A stretch of DNA of 15,773 nucleotides from an uncultured Mucispirillum sp. (GCA_947177675.1 CAMWVK010000005.1:1-15773); one strand, 5' to 3'; numbered from the stretch's first letter, positions 1-7,571 are shown. Made by a program: numbers and translations. Notes: generated by a model not told the origin, from the letters alone.

Positions 1-523
1 TTATATAATTGATTACTCTTATACCTGCAAATCCATAAAAGTAATTTTTAATCATATCTAAATTATCCAGATTAATACCGCCAAGAGCAAATACTTTTTT
101 TGTTTTATTATAATCTATGATACCTAAAGGGTTAATTTCATAATCTTTTGGAGTATTAAAAATCGGGCTTAAAGTGTAATAATCAGCCTTTATATTATCT
201 ATTTCATTTGCACTGTGGCTTGAACAGCCGGTTATAAGTCTTGTTTCTGCTTTAATAATATTATAATCTTTTGCAGTATTTTTATTAAGATGAACACCGT
301 CAAAGCCGTATTTTTCTGCCAGTATATAGTCGCTGCTTAATGTAAGAATACTTTTTTTTACAATTTTTCTTATATTTAAAAGTTTATTGTGAATATTAGT
401 ATAATCTTTAAATCTAAACCATATAATTTCAGCGGTGCCGTCAATTTTTTCTGCTGTTTCAAATATATTGTCTTTAAAAAAATCATTATCTAATACTGCT
501 AAAAAATTTAATCCTAATACCAT
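1..523 (-). CDS. TenI/ThiE-like thiamine phosphate synthase family protein (partial, C-terminus off the left edge)
   Basis: An open minus-strand frame of 174 codons runs from an ATG at 523-521 off the window edge. Family landmarks appear in order: WFRFKD (residues 35-40, like the QLReK strand of ThiE), DGVHLN (75-80), TGCSSHS (98-104), a YYTLSPIFNTPK stretch (115-126), ALGGI (146-150) and GFAGIRVI (164-171). These are strands of the TIM barrel that binds thiazole and pyrimidine phosphates in thiamine synthesis. The usual VHLGQ.D of true ThiE reads VHLNKNT, so a TenI-type thiazole tautomerase or a diverged ThiE is as likely as a real synthase. The frame is also open upstream to a TTG near 556-554, and no convincing ribosome binding site decides the start. 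Only a few C-terminal residues should be missing. The gene is divergent from the exporter operon. The family call is fairly safe; the exact reaction is not. Confidence 0.75.
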   Translation of the reverse strand, partial: MVLGLNFLAVLDNDFFKDNIFETAEKIDGTAEIIWFRFKDYTNIHNKLLNIRKIVKKSILTLSSDYILAEKYGFDGVHLNKNTAKDYNIIKAETRLITGCSSHSANEIDNIKADYYTLSPIFNTPKDYEINPLGIIDYNKTKKVFALGGINLDNLDMIKNYFYGFAGIRVINYI

Positions 524-616
524 ACAATAATATAACCTGTGTCCATAATCAAACAATATAATGTCTTTTGTTTATGCAATCAACAAAAAAATAGTAGAAA
601 AAAATAAAAGAAAGTA

Positions 617-622
617 TATAAT
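617..622 (+). promoter_or_regulatory. possible -10 box upstream of the tolC-like gene
   Basis: A perfect TATAAT lies 44 bases before the ATG at 666, in the 142-base divergent gap between the TenI-like gene and the exporter operon. No good -35 box is seen 16-18 bases upstream (GTAGAA at 594-599 is poor). In such AT-rich DNA this could be chance. Confidence 0.3.
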
Positions 623-665
623 ACAATGCGTATAAACTAAATATTACTTTAATGGTAAGGGATAT

Positions 666-2072
666 ATGAAGAAAGTCCAAATATTATTAATATTAATGCT
701 GCTTGTATCAGGCACTTATTCTTATGGTGCAGATATAACTTTTAGTCAGGCTTTAGAAAGTCTTTACGGCACACATGAAGGTATGGCACAGGCAGATGCT
801 GATTATAAACAGAAAGAATATGCGAAAAAGGCTGCTTTAGGGCTTTATTCTCCGCGTATATCTTTAAATGCAGCTTATACTTATTTTGGCAATGATTTAA
901 CAATGGATGTGGATTTATCACCTATTAGTAATACAGTTAATGGAGTATTAGGCAGCCTGCCTATTCCACTTCCACCACTTAGCCTGCCTTCATCTATGGA
1001 GCAGGTAGTCCAGCAGGACCAGTTCTTTTCATTAAATGCAGCAATGATTTGGCCTGTATTTACTGGCGGTAAAATATATGCAGCAAATAAGGCAGCCAGT
1101 GCAAATTTAGAAATGGCAAAATACAGCAAAACTATCCGCCATGATGAGCTTGGTATTTCTATGGCAGAAAAATATTTTACACTGCGGTTTATTAAAGATA
1201 TTATTGAGTTAAAGCAGGATGTAAAAAATTCTATGCAGGAGCATTATAATAAAGCATTAAAACTTGAAAAAGCAGGTATGCTTGCAAAAGTGGAAAGACT
1301 GCATGCAGAAATGGCATTATCTGATGCAGAAAAATCACTTGATACATCTATAAGAGAAGCAAAACTTGTAGAATCATCGCTTAAATCTATGATTAGCAGT
1401 AATGAAGATAATATAACACCTGCAACACCGCTTTTTATAATAAAAGCAGAAGATATTGAAGCCTTAATGTATTTTCAGGATATGGCTTCAACTACTAATG
1501 CTAAATTAAAACAGGTGCAGACTGCTAAAAAACTTGCTCATGCAGGAGTAGTTAACAGCACAGCATCATTTATTCCTAAAATAAATGCTTTTGGTATGGT
1601 AAGTATATATGACTATCAGCTTTCAAGTATTATGCCAGATTACATGGTAGGTGTGCAAATGTCATTAAACCTTTTTGACGGTTTGCAGAATTATCATCAG
1701 TTAAAGTCAAGCAAACAGGCAGAAGAAAGCACAAAACTATTAGCAGCAAGAGCAGAGAAAGATATAAGGACTCTTGTAGAGCAGCAGTATATAACTATGG
1801 AAAATGCAAGGGCAGATTATGAAGCATCACTTAAATCACTTGCCTTTACTGAAGAATATTTAAGAGCAAGGCAGAAAGCTTTTAATCAGGGAATGGCTAC
1901 AAGTTTAGATGTAGTAGATGCAGAGCTTGCATTATCAAATTCAAAAATGTCTGCAATACAGGCTGCTTATAAATTTGATATGGCTTTAATAAATATGCTT
2001 TCAACTTCTGGTATGTTTGACAGTTTTGAATCATACAGGGCAAAAGCATTTGTTGAGCCGGGGTTAAACTAA
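666..2072 (+). CDS. TolC-family outer membrane efflux protein
   Basis: This 468-residue protein has a signal peptide (Lys-Lys, then a Leu/Ile-rich core, likely cleaved after YGA at residue 22). It then shows two similar alpha-helical halves typical of the outer membrane efflux (OEP) family: TFSQALESLYG near 25-35, the strand VFTGGKIYAANKAA near 130-143, and the repeat-half equivalent LNLFDGLQNYHQLKSS near 333-348. A Pro/Leu-rich stretch at about 85-115 (PIPLPPLSLP) probably forms an enlarged extracellular loop in the first beta-hairpin. Trimers of such proteins make the outer membrane pore and periplasmic tunnel of tripartite exporters. It is the first gene of a four-gene set with an HlyD adaptor and two ABC-2 permeases, so it is the likely exit duct for that pump. 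The start has an AAGGG ribosome binding site at 657-661. The substrate is unknown. Confidence 0.9.
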   Translation: MKKVQILLILMLLVSGTYSYGADITFSQALESLYGTHEGMAQADADYKQKEYAKKAALGLYSPRISLNAAYTYFGNDLTMDVDLSPISNTVNGVLGSLPIPLPPLSLPSSMEQVVQQDQFFSLNAAMIWPVFTGGKIYAANKAASANLEMAKYSKTIRHDELGISMAEKYFTLRFIKDIIELKQDVKNSMQEHYNKALKLEKAGMLAKVERLHAEMALSDAEKSLDTSIREAKLVESSLKSMISSNEDNITPATPLFIIKAEDIEALMYFQDMASTTNAKLKQVQTAKKLAHAGVVNSTASFIPKINAFGMVSIYDYQLSSIMPDYMVGVQMSLNLFDGLQNYHQLKSSKQAEESTKLLAARAEKDIRTLVEQQYITMENARADYEASLKSLAFTEEYLRARQKAFNQGMATSLDVVDAELALSNSKMSAIQAAYKFDMALINMLSTSGMFDSFESYRAKAFVEPGLN

Positions 2073-2116
2073 TATTATTTTTTAACAGATACAAGGTAGA
2101 CATAAAGAAAACACAT

Positions 2117-2308
2117 AAGGCACAGGATGTGCCGTCGCTTGCGAGAGCGACAGCCAAATTTATTTTGGCGGAGCGTGTTTTAAAAAAATCAAGGACGATT
2201 TTTTTAATAAAAGGCTTAATATTAAGGTACAGGTTGTGCCTGCCGCTCGCCCCGCCCCGCAGGGACAGCCAAATTTATTTGGCAGAGTGTGTTTTAAAAA
2301 AATTAAGG
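2117..2308. repeat. two copies of a ~80-base structured intergenic repeat
   Basis: Copy 1 is at 2117-2194 and copy 2 at 2224-2308. Both start AAGG(C/T)ACAGG(A/T)TGTGCC and end in GACAGCCAAATTTATTT...GTTTTAAAAAAAT(C/T)AAGG, with a variable centre. Copy 1's centre is a small hairpin (GTCGCT/AGCGAC). Copy 2's centre is strikingly GC-rich and can pair CCTGC (2239-2243) with GCAGG (2259-2263). The first hairpin (GCACA/TGTGC) survives in copy 2 through a G-U pair, and GCCAAAT/ATTTGGC forms a third stem in copy 2. A 17-base string GATTTTTTTAATAAAAG follows copy 1 (2198-2214) and recurs at 2379-2395. Another stem, GGACTTT (2330-2336) with AAAGTCC (2360-2366), lies between. The whole 2073-2460 gap looks built from repeat pieces and holds no convincing gene. 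Confidence 0.75.
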
Positions 2309-2460
2309 TGAGAATTTTTTGTGATGCAAGGACTTTCTAACCAAATAGGTGAGAAACCAAAAGTCCGCAGCTGGAATGATTTTTTTAATAAAAGTTAATT
2401 TATTGAGTTGGGACTTAATTAATTTTTGAATATTAATGAACTTATAAGGAGATAAATTCT

Positions 2461-3450
2461 ATGAAATACATTTATTATTCTGTTGCTTTTATAGTAATAG
2501 GGGCAATTATTGCAGTTAGTGTATGGTATGCAGCACGACCTGTTCCCTTAACAATACAAGGGGAAGTCCATGCAAAACAGGTGCAGGTGGCAGCTAAAGT
2601 TCCGGGCAATATTGCCTCACTGCCTATTATAGAGGGACAGCAGGTAAAAAAAGGCGAAGTTTTAGCAACTATTGATTCACCTACTTTAAAAGCAAAAGAA
2701 GCTCAGGCAGCAGCTGCAGTAAAAGCAGCTGAAGCACAGCAGAAAAAAGTAGATGATGGAGTAAGACAGGAAGAAATTACTGCTCTTTATAATGTATATC
2801 AAAAAGCAGTGGCAGCAGAGCAGTATGCTTTTAAAACTTATTCAAGAGTAAAATCTCTGCATGATGACGGTGTTGTTACTACCCAAAGTTTAGATGAAGC
2901 ATTAACTCAGTGGAAAGTGCTGCAAAACGATGTGAGAGCATCAAAAGCAAATTATGAAATGGCAAAAGTCGGTGCAAGACCGGAAGATAAAACAGCAGCA
3001 GAAGCATTAAAAGAGCAGGCACAAGGTGTGCTGCAGGAAGTAATGGTGCTGCTGGAAGATACAATACTTCATTCACCAATAGATGGAGAAGTATCAACAA
3101 TAGTTGTTGAACAGGGCGAGCTTGTAACTCCCGGATTTCCTGTTATTACTCTTGTAGATTTAGAAGATACATGGGTTACTTTTTATATCCGTGAAGATTT
3201 ATTAAAAGATATTCGTATGGGTACAGTTATAAATGTGGAAATTCCTGCATTATCTGATAGTCAGGTATATCCTGTGGAAGTAAGATATATTGCCCCTGCA
3301 GGCAGTTATGCAGTGTGGAGTGCCACAAAAACAAGTGCAGATTTTGACTTAAAAACATTTGAAGTAAAAGCATACCCACAGCAGAAAATTCCAGATTTAA
3401 GAGCTGGTATGACTGCTGTATTTTATTCTAATATAAAGCATAAACAGTAA
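2461..3450 (+). CDS. HlyD-family periplasmic adaptor (membrane fusion protein)
   Basis: The protein has 329 residues. An N-terminal membrane anchor (residues about 5-25) is followed by a biotinyl-lipoyl half-motif (VAAKVPGNIASLPIIEGQQVKKGEVLATID, about 43-72), a long Ala/Lys/Glu-rich coiled-coil hairpin (about 75-195) and the second lipoyl half (ILHSPIDGEVSTIVVEQGELV, about 201-221). A beta-barrel domain comes next (VDLEDTWVTFYIREDLL) and ends in the family's C-terminal PDLRAGMTAVF. It closely follows the YbhG/EmrA-like layout. The protein would bridge the inner-membrane permeases and the TolC-like channel. An AAGGAG ribosome binding site lies at 2447-2452. The 388-base repeat-filled gap from the tolC-like gene is unusual inside an operon and may contain a processing site or a separate promoter. 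The family call is secure; the substrate is unknown. Confidence 0.92.
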   Translation: MKYIYYSVAFIVIGAIIAVSVWYAARPVPLTIQGEVHAKQVQVAAKVPGNIASLPIIEGQQVKKGEVLATIDSPTLKAKEAQAAAAVKAAEAQQKKVDDGVRQEEITALYNVYQKAVAAEQYAFKTYSRVKSLHDDGVVTTQSLDEALTQWKVLQNDVRASKANYEMAKVGARPEDKTAAEALKEQAQGVLQEVMVLLEDTILHSPIDGEVSTIVVEQGELVTPGFPVITLVDLEDTWVTFYIREDLLKDIRMGTVINVEIPALSDSQVYPVEVRYIAPAGSYAVWSATKTSADFDLKTFEVKAYPQQKIPDLRAGMTAVFYSNIKHKQ

Positions 3451-3452
3451 AA

Positions 3453-4637
3453 ATGGGATTATTAGAATATTTTAAAACTGTAAAATATTTTTTTGAAAGA
3501 GAATGGTATTTTCTGCTGCATATACGCAGAAAACTGTTTTATTTTATCCTGATTACTCCAGTGGTTTTATGTGCTGTTTTAACAGGTGTTTTTTCTAACC
3601 CTGTAATAAGAGAAATACCCATTGCTGTAATAGATGAAGATAACAGTGCATTATCTTTGGAGTTAACAGGCATTATTCAGGCATCTCCCTATGTAGATAT
3701 TATAGAAAAAGTGCCAAGTATGGATAAAGCAGAAGGATTAATGCGCAGTGGTAAAATATATGGTGTAGTGCTTATTCCTGCAGATTTTTCAAAAAGAGCA
3801 TTAGGTCATAAAGGTGCAGAAGTTGTGCTTTATTATAATAATGAGCTTTTTATTGTGGGAAGTCTTGTAAATAAAGGTGTTTTTTCTGCTGTAAAAGATT
3901 ATTCTGATTTTCATAATAAAAAATATATGATGAGTCATGGAGTGCCTGCTTATGATGCAGATTTTCAAGTTCATCCTGTAAATATTGGTGAAAAAATACT
4001 TTTTAATCCATATTTAAATTACCAGTATTTCTTTGTGTTTGGTCTTATTCCTGCAGCATGGCAGCTTTTTGTAATATGTGTTGTTATATATGGTGTGCTT
4101 TATGAAGAGCGTTCAAGAAAATTTTTAGATATTATAGATATGGTTAATCAGGCACCATTTGCCTATCTTTTTGGCAAACTTCTTCCTTATGCTGTTTTAT
4201 TTGCATTTTCAGGAATGTTTATGCTTTTTGTATTATTTGTATATATGAAAGTGCCTATGGTTTTGGGATACTGGAAAATAATACTTGCTACAATGATGTA
4301 TATGTATGTATCAATGGCAGCAGGTGTTTTTATTGCAGTTATTCTTCGTCCGCTGGCTTTTAGTGCAGCTGCAGTATATGCTGCTCCAACATTTGCTTAT
4401 GCAGGTATATCATTCCCACAGGTTGCTATGCCAAAATATGCTTACTATTTAAGTGAATTTTTTCCATTAACTCACTATCACAGAGTTTTAGTAAACGAGG
4501 CAATCAGAGGCAGTGCACCTTATAATTCTACAAGTTATGAAATATTATATCTTTTCTTACTTGGCACTATTGTTTTTGCAATATCTATTACTGCTGTTAA
4601 ATTATACAGTTATTTCTATATTAGGAGACAGGTATGA
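3453..4637 (+). CDS. ABC-2 type permease, first of a pair
   Basis: The protein has 394 residues. A transmembrane segment near 28-50 is followed by a large extracytoplasmic domain (about 51-180, beginning IPIAVIDEDNSALS). Five hydrophobic segments then fill the C-terminal half (about 190-215, 235-260, 270-295, 300-325 and 365-390). This is the ABC2_membrane_3 / YhbS-R-like architecture. Such subunits normally dimerise and are driven by a separate ATPase, but no ATPase gene lies in this operon. The start is only two bases after the adaptor stop and lacks a good ribosome binding site, so translation is probably coupled. The next gene overlaps by four bases (ATGA) and encodes a paralogue, which suggests a heterodimer. 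Family membership is clear; the energy source and substrate are unknown. Confidence 0.88.
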   Translation: MGLLEYFKTVKYFFEREWYFLLHIRRKLFYFILITPVVLCAVLTGVFSNPVIREIPIAVIDEDNSALSLELTGIIQASPYVDIIEKVPSMDKAEGLMRSGKIYGVVLIPADFSKRALGHKGAEVVLYYNNELFIVGSLVNKGVFSAVKDYSDFHNKKYMMSHGVPAYDADFQVHPVNIGEKILFNPYLNYQYFFVFGLIPAAWQLFVICVVIYGVLYEERSRKFLDIIDMVNQAPFAYLFGKLLPYAVLFAFSGMFMLFVLFVYMKVPMVLGYWKIILATMMYMYVSMAAGVFIAVILRPLAFSAAAVYAAPTFAYAGISFPQVAMPKYAYYLSEFFPLTHYHRVLVNEAIRGSAPYNSTSYEILYLFLLGTIVFAISITAVKLYSYFYIRRQV

Positions 4638-5782
4638 AAAATTATTTATCTATCCTTAAGCTGGAATATAGAAGAATAATTTTTGATATGCTTTCTATAA
4701 CTATTATATTTGTAGGCACAGCATTTTATTCATTTTATTATCCATTTCCTTATGAAAATGATATTGTCCGTAAAATGCCTGTTGCAGTTGTAGATTTAGA
4801 TAAATCAGATTTAAGCAAAACAGTTGTAACAATGCTTAATAATACAGAAAGTTTAAAAGTTATGCAGTATCCTTCCATGGAGGAAGCAAAAAAGGCAGTT
4901 TATTTAAGAGATGTATTTGGTATTATATATATACCTGATGAATTTTATAAAATGGTAGCAAAAGGGGAAAGTCCAACAGTTTCTGTTTTTGCAGATGGCT
5001 CATATTTTATTCTTTATTCTACGGCTATTACAGCAGCAACTCAAATTGTGCTTATGACAGCAGCAGGTGTAAAAATACAGAAAATGAGTATGCTTGGTGT
5101 GCCTATAACTGATGCAATTCTTTTACAGTCAGCAGTTAATGTAACAGCAAAGCCTGTATTTAATCCGCGTGCTGGTTATGTCGGTTTTGTAGCCCCTGCA
5201 ATTTATGCAATTATTGTTCAGCAGATTTTATTAATGGTTATACTGCTTGTACATGCAGCAGGCTATGAAAAAGGTTATGGCTATCCAGAAAATACTTCTA
5301 CATTTACAATACTTTGTGCAAAAATGACTGTATATATGACTATTTTTGCAGCTATATTTTCATTTTTCTTCACAATAGGTCCTATGGTGTTTGGTATTCA
5401 GCTGCATAATTCTCTTATAAAAGCAGTTATATTTGCCATACCTTACGGCTTATCTATTGCTCTTTTTGGTATATCATTAAGTGTTTTTGCCAGAGACAGA
5501 GATGCTGTGCTTTTAGTTATGCTTATGACATCTATTCCTTTTGTAATGCTTGCAGGTTTTATTTGGCCACACTGGATGATGCCAGACTGGGTAAAATATT
5601 TTTCTTATATTATCCCATCTACTCCAGGAGTAACAGGGTTTTTATATATTCGTCAAATGGGTGCAGACATAACAGATGTTATGCCTAAATATATAAACCT
5701 GTGGATACAGGTGGCATTATATACTGTTCCTGCAGTTTTATCTATCAAATGGCAGCAGAAACAAAGACAATTTATTATTTAG
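4634..5782 (+). CDS. ABC-2 type permease, second of a pair
   Basis: This 382-residue paralogue of the preceding permease has the same layout. It has a first membrane segment near 19-38 and an extracytoplasmic domain opening with MPVAVVDLDKSDLS, which aligns by eye with IPIAVIDEDNSALS next door. Both proteins then share a YPSMEEAKKAV / VPSMDKAEGLM stretch and a C-terminal membrane domain with about five hydrophobic helices. Pro-rich turns near FIWPHWMMPDWVKYFSYIIP (about 309-328) match the conserved loop before the last helices. The ATG overlaps the upstream stop (ATGA, 4634-4637), with AGGAGA just ahead. It is inferred to form the inner-membrane core with its partner. No Walker A or ABC signature motif is present in either permease or elsewhere in the operon. 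Confidence 0.88.
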   Translation: MKNYLSILKLEYRRIIFDMLSITIIFVGTAFYSFYYPFPYENDIVRKMPVAVVDLDKSDLSKTVVTMLNNTESLKVMQYPSMEEAKKAVYLRDVFGIIYIPDEFYKMVAKGESPTVSVFADGSYFILYSTAITAATQIVLMTAAGVKIQKMSMLGVPITDAILLQSAVNVTAKPVFNPRAGYVGFVAPAIYAIIVQQILLMVILLVHAAGYEKGYGYPENTSTFTILCAKMTVYMTIFAAIFSFFFTIGPMVFGIQLHNSLIKAVIFAIPYGLSIALFGISLSVFARDRDAVLLVMLMTSIPFVMLAGFIWPHWMMPDWVKYFSYIIPSTPGVTGFLYIRQMGADITDVMPKYINLWIQVALYTVPAVLSIKWQQKQRQFII

Positions 5783-5860
5783 TGATGAATTTCAGCATTA
5801 TGTAATTGCAAAAAATAAAAATATAATATAGAATATGCCAAGTTTTTTTAAGGAGATATT

Positions 5861-6229
5861 ATGAAATATTTTAAATTATTACTTATTGTTCTTTTAATTG
5901 TTCCAGCTGTCGCTTTTGCTGCACCAGAAGATGTATTAAGCGGTAAAGAATTTACTGCTGCCAAATATCCGTCTATTTTAATAGGTTTTAGAAACGGCGG
6001 TGTATATGGTTATGCACTTAGAAATACATATATGGGGACTTATGAAATTAAAGATGCAAACAAAATAAGACTCAGTTATATGGACTATACAAAAATGGAA
6101 GGCACAATGGAACAAGAAGATGGTGAATATGAATATTTTAAATATTTAAGGGAAGCAAAAACATACAGCTATGACAGCAAAAATGGTGTTTTAATAATAG
6201 GTAAAATGAAATTTAACCAAAAAAAATAA
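5861..6229 (+). CDS. small secreted META/HslJ-like domain protein
   Basis: The protein has 122 residues and a clear signal peptide (MKYF, hydrophobic core, cleavage after AFA or AFAA near 20-21). The mature part has a short beta-rich pattern: GKEFTAAK, ILIGFRNGGVYGYAL, MGTYEIKDANKIRLSYMDYTKM, then EYFKYLREAKTYSYD and a final GVLIIGKMKF. This resembles the META/HslJ fold seen in periplasmic or lipoprotein stress proteins (the ending with F..L..A..Y and L.I). It lacks a lipobox Cys, so a soluble periplasmic location is expected. An AAGGAG ribosome binding site is at 5850-5855. It lies 78 bases after the permeases in the same direction with no terminator between, so it may be the last gene of the exporter operon or have its own AT-rich promoter. 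The fold assignment is tentative and the function unknown. Confidence 0.6.
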   Translation: MKYFKLLLIVLLIVPAVAFAAPEDVLSGKEFTAAKYPSILIGFRNGGVYGYALRNTYMGTYEIKDANKIRLSYMDYTKMEGTMEQEDGEYEYFKYLREAKTYSYDSKNGVLIIGKMKFNQKK

Positions 6230-6256
6230 TTAGATAAGTAATACTTTATTTATCAG

Positions 6257-6281
6257 CCGCTCAATATAGAGCGGTTTTTTT
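6257..6281 (+). terminator. intrinsic terminator after the META-like gene
   Basis: CCGCTC (6257-6262) pairs with GAGCGG (6269-6274) around an AATATA loop and is followed directly by seven T. It separates the exporter side from the ribosomal operon. Confidence 0.92.
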
Positions 6282-6631
6282 ATATGCAGATTACTTTAAA
6301 TAATTATCTAAAAATTAAGGATTTTACTTATTTTATACCTGCAAAATAAGTGTGTATGTTTAAACTAATAATTTATTTTTACAAAATAAAAATACTTTTA
6401 AAAAAAAGCTTGATATTTCTTAAAAAATATGTAAAAGTATCTATCCACGCATAAAGTGCTATACCTATATCTATGTTCAAAAATGAAGATATAGTTAAAA
6501 AAGTTAGTAATAAGGCATTGAGCCTTTTAAATAAAAGATTTTGTGCGATAAGCTTTTAAGCCTTTTATGCACAAATACATATATCAGGATATCCTATCTG
6601 GTATATGTGGAAAAATTTTAGAGGAAATCTA
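6282..6631 (+). promoter_or_regulatory. long structured untranslated leader of the rplD operon
   Basis: There is no gene in these 350 bases. Hairpins seen by eye: an inverted repeat ATACTTTTA (6392-6400) / TAAAAGTAT (6432-6440); CTATATCT (6465-6472) / AGATATAG (6487-6494); AAGGC (6512-6516) / GCCTT (6522-6526); TTGTGC plus ATAA (6541-6550) / TTATGCACAA (6565-6574) with one bulged G; and an 11-pair stem 6577-6587 / 6598-6608 with a single U-G pair. The AAGGC strand could pair instead with GCCTT at 6560-6564, which would break the third large hairpin. The last stem ends 12 bases before the rplD ribosome binding site. A TGCTATACC extended -10 (6457-6465) is one promoter candidate, but it overlaps the second hairpin, so the start of transcription is uncertain. 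Autogenous control by a ribosomal protein is plausible but is inference. Confidence 0.55.
6621..6625 (+). promoter_or_regulatory. ribosome binding site that fixes the rplD start
   Basis: GAGGA lies six bases before the ATG at 6632. An in-frame ATG at 6605 lies inside the right arm of the 6577-6608 hairpin and has no such site. Confidence 0.8.
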
Positions 6632-7273
6632 ATGGCAAAAATTGATGTATTTGATGTGAAAAACTCAAAAGTCGGTTCTGTTGATTTGCATGATGCTATT
6701 CTTGATTATCCAGTTAATACTGTTTTAATTCATGAAGTAGTTAAAATGCAGCTTGCCTGCAGAAGAGCAGGAACTCATGCAACTAAGACTAAGGGTTTGG
6801 TTTCCGGAGGCGGCAGAAAGCCATGGAAACAAAAAGGAACTGGCAGAGCTAGAGCTGGTTCTTCAAGATCTCCATTATGGAGAGGCGGTGGCACAATATT
6901 TGGACCACAGCCAAGAGATTATTCTTACTCTATGCCTAAGAAAAAGGTGAAAAACGCATTAAGAAGTGCAATCCATGCAAAATATGATGCAGGTGCAGTT
7001 GTTGTTTTAGACAACCTTTTTGTAGAAAATGGCAAAACTAAAGAAGCAGTTGAAATTTTAAAAGCTTTCAATGCTGACAGAAGAGTTCTTATTGTAGTTG
7101 ATGCAATTGATGAAAAAGTTGCTAGAGCTTTCAGCAACATTCCTTATGCAGACATATTGCATGTAAATGGTTTAAATGTTTATGATATTATGAACTCTTA
7201 CAAAATAATTTTCCTCAAAAACAGTCTCCCTATGGTAGAAAAAGCCACAGGCGTTGCAGTGGAAGGTGAATAA
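6632..7273 (+). CDS. rplD: 50S ribosomal protein L4
   Basis: The protein has 213 residues, normal for bacterial L4. The conserved loop that lines the exit tunnel is obvious (GGGRKPWKQKGTGRARAGSS near 58-77, then the GGGTIFGPQPRDYSY stretch). I chose the ATG at 6632 because it follows a GAGGA site; an upstream in-frame ATG at 6605 would add MWKNFRGNL and sits in a leader hairpin. L4 is an early assembly protein of the large subunit and, in E. coli, also the autogenous repressor of the S10 operon. Here it is the first gene of the block, whereas normally rpsJ and rplC precede it. Its stop overlaps the rplW start by one base (TAATG). Confidence 0.98.
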   Translation: MAKIDVFDVKNSKVGSVDLHDAILDYPVNTVLIHEVVKMQLACRRAGTHATKTKGLVSGGGRKPWKQKGTGRARAGSSRSPLWRGGGTIFGPQPRDYSYSMPKKKVKNALRSAIHAKYDAGAVVVLDNLFVENGKTKEAVEILKAFNADRRVLIVVDAIDEKVARAFSNIPYADILHVNGLNVYDIMNSYKIIFLKNSLPMVEKATGVAVEGE

Positions 7274-7557
7274 TGATTACTAAATATGATGTTATAAGAA
7301 AACCCTTTCTTACTGAAAAAGCAATGATGATGCAGGAAAAAGGTCTTAATACTGTTGTTTTTCAAGTGCATACAGATGCTAATAAAACACAGATTAAAGA
7401 AGCCGTTGAAGATTTACTTAAAGTTAAAGTTGAGCATGTTCGCACAATGAACTTTAAAGGTAAAGAAAAACGCTTTGGCAGAATTCTTGGCAGAAGAAAT
7501 GATTGGAAAAAAGCTATCGTTACTCTTAAAGAGGGCGAAAAGCTTGATATAGTGTAA
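7273..7557 (+). CDS. rplW: 50S ribosomal protein L23
   Basis: 94 residues, the standard length. It opens with the typical VIRKPFLTEKAMMM motif and has the conserved VF.V...ANK.QIKEAVE segment, the loop that follows it, and a basic stretch (KGKEKRFGRILGRRNDWKKA). L23 sits at the exit of the peptide tunnel and is the docking point for trigger factor and SRP. The ATG overlaps the rplD stop by one base, so translation is likely coupled. Confidence 0.98.
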   Translation: MITKYDVIRKPFLTEKAMMMQEKGLNTVVFQVHTDANKTQIKEAVEDLLKVKVEHVRTMNFKGKEKRFGRILGRRNDWKKAIVTLKEGEKLDIV

Positions 7558-7571
7558 TGGGAGAGTGGTAA

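Noticed and set aside
881..1129. Minus-strand frames inside the exporter and ribosomal genes
   Set aside because: These and similar frames elsewhere overlap well-identified genes completely, have no family features and are shadows of the real reading frame.
2129..2311. 60-codon plus-strand frame between the tolC-like and hlyD genes
   Set aside because: It consists of the two repeat copies read through; the copies differ by one base in a T run, no ribosome binding site is present, and the similarity of its halves is explained by the repeat.
6282..6604. Remnant of rplC or rpsJ upstream of rplD
   Set aside because: I looked for L3 or S10 motifs in this gap and saw none; it is AT-rich, full of stops and hairpins.
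6605..6631. Upstream in-frame start for rplD
   Set aside because: The ATG lies in a hairpin arm and lacks a ribosome binding site, whereas the ATG at 6632 has GAGGA and gives the usual L4 N-terminus.
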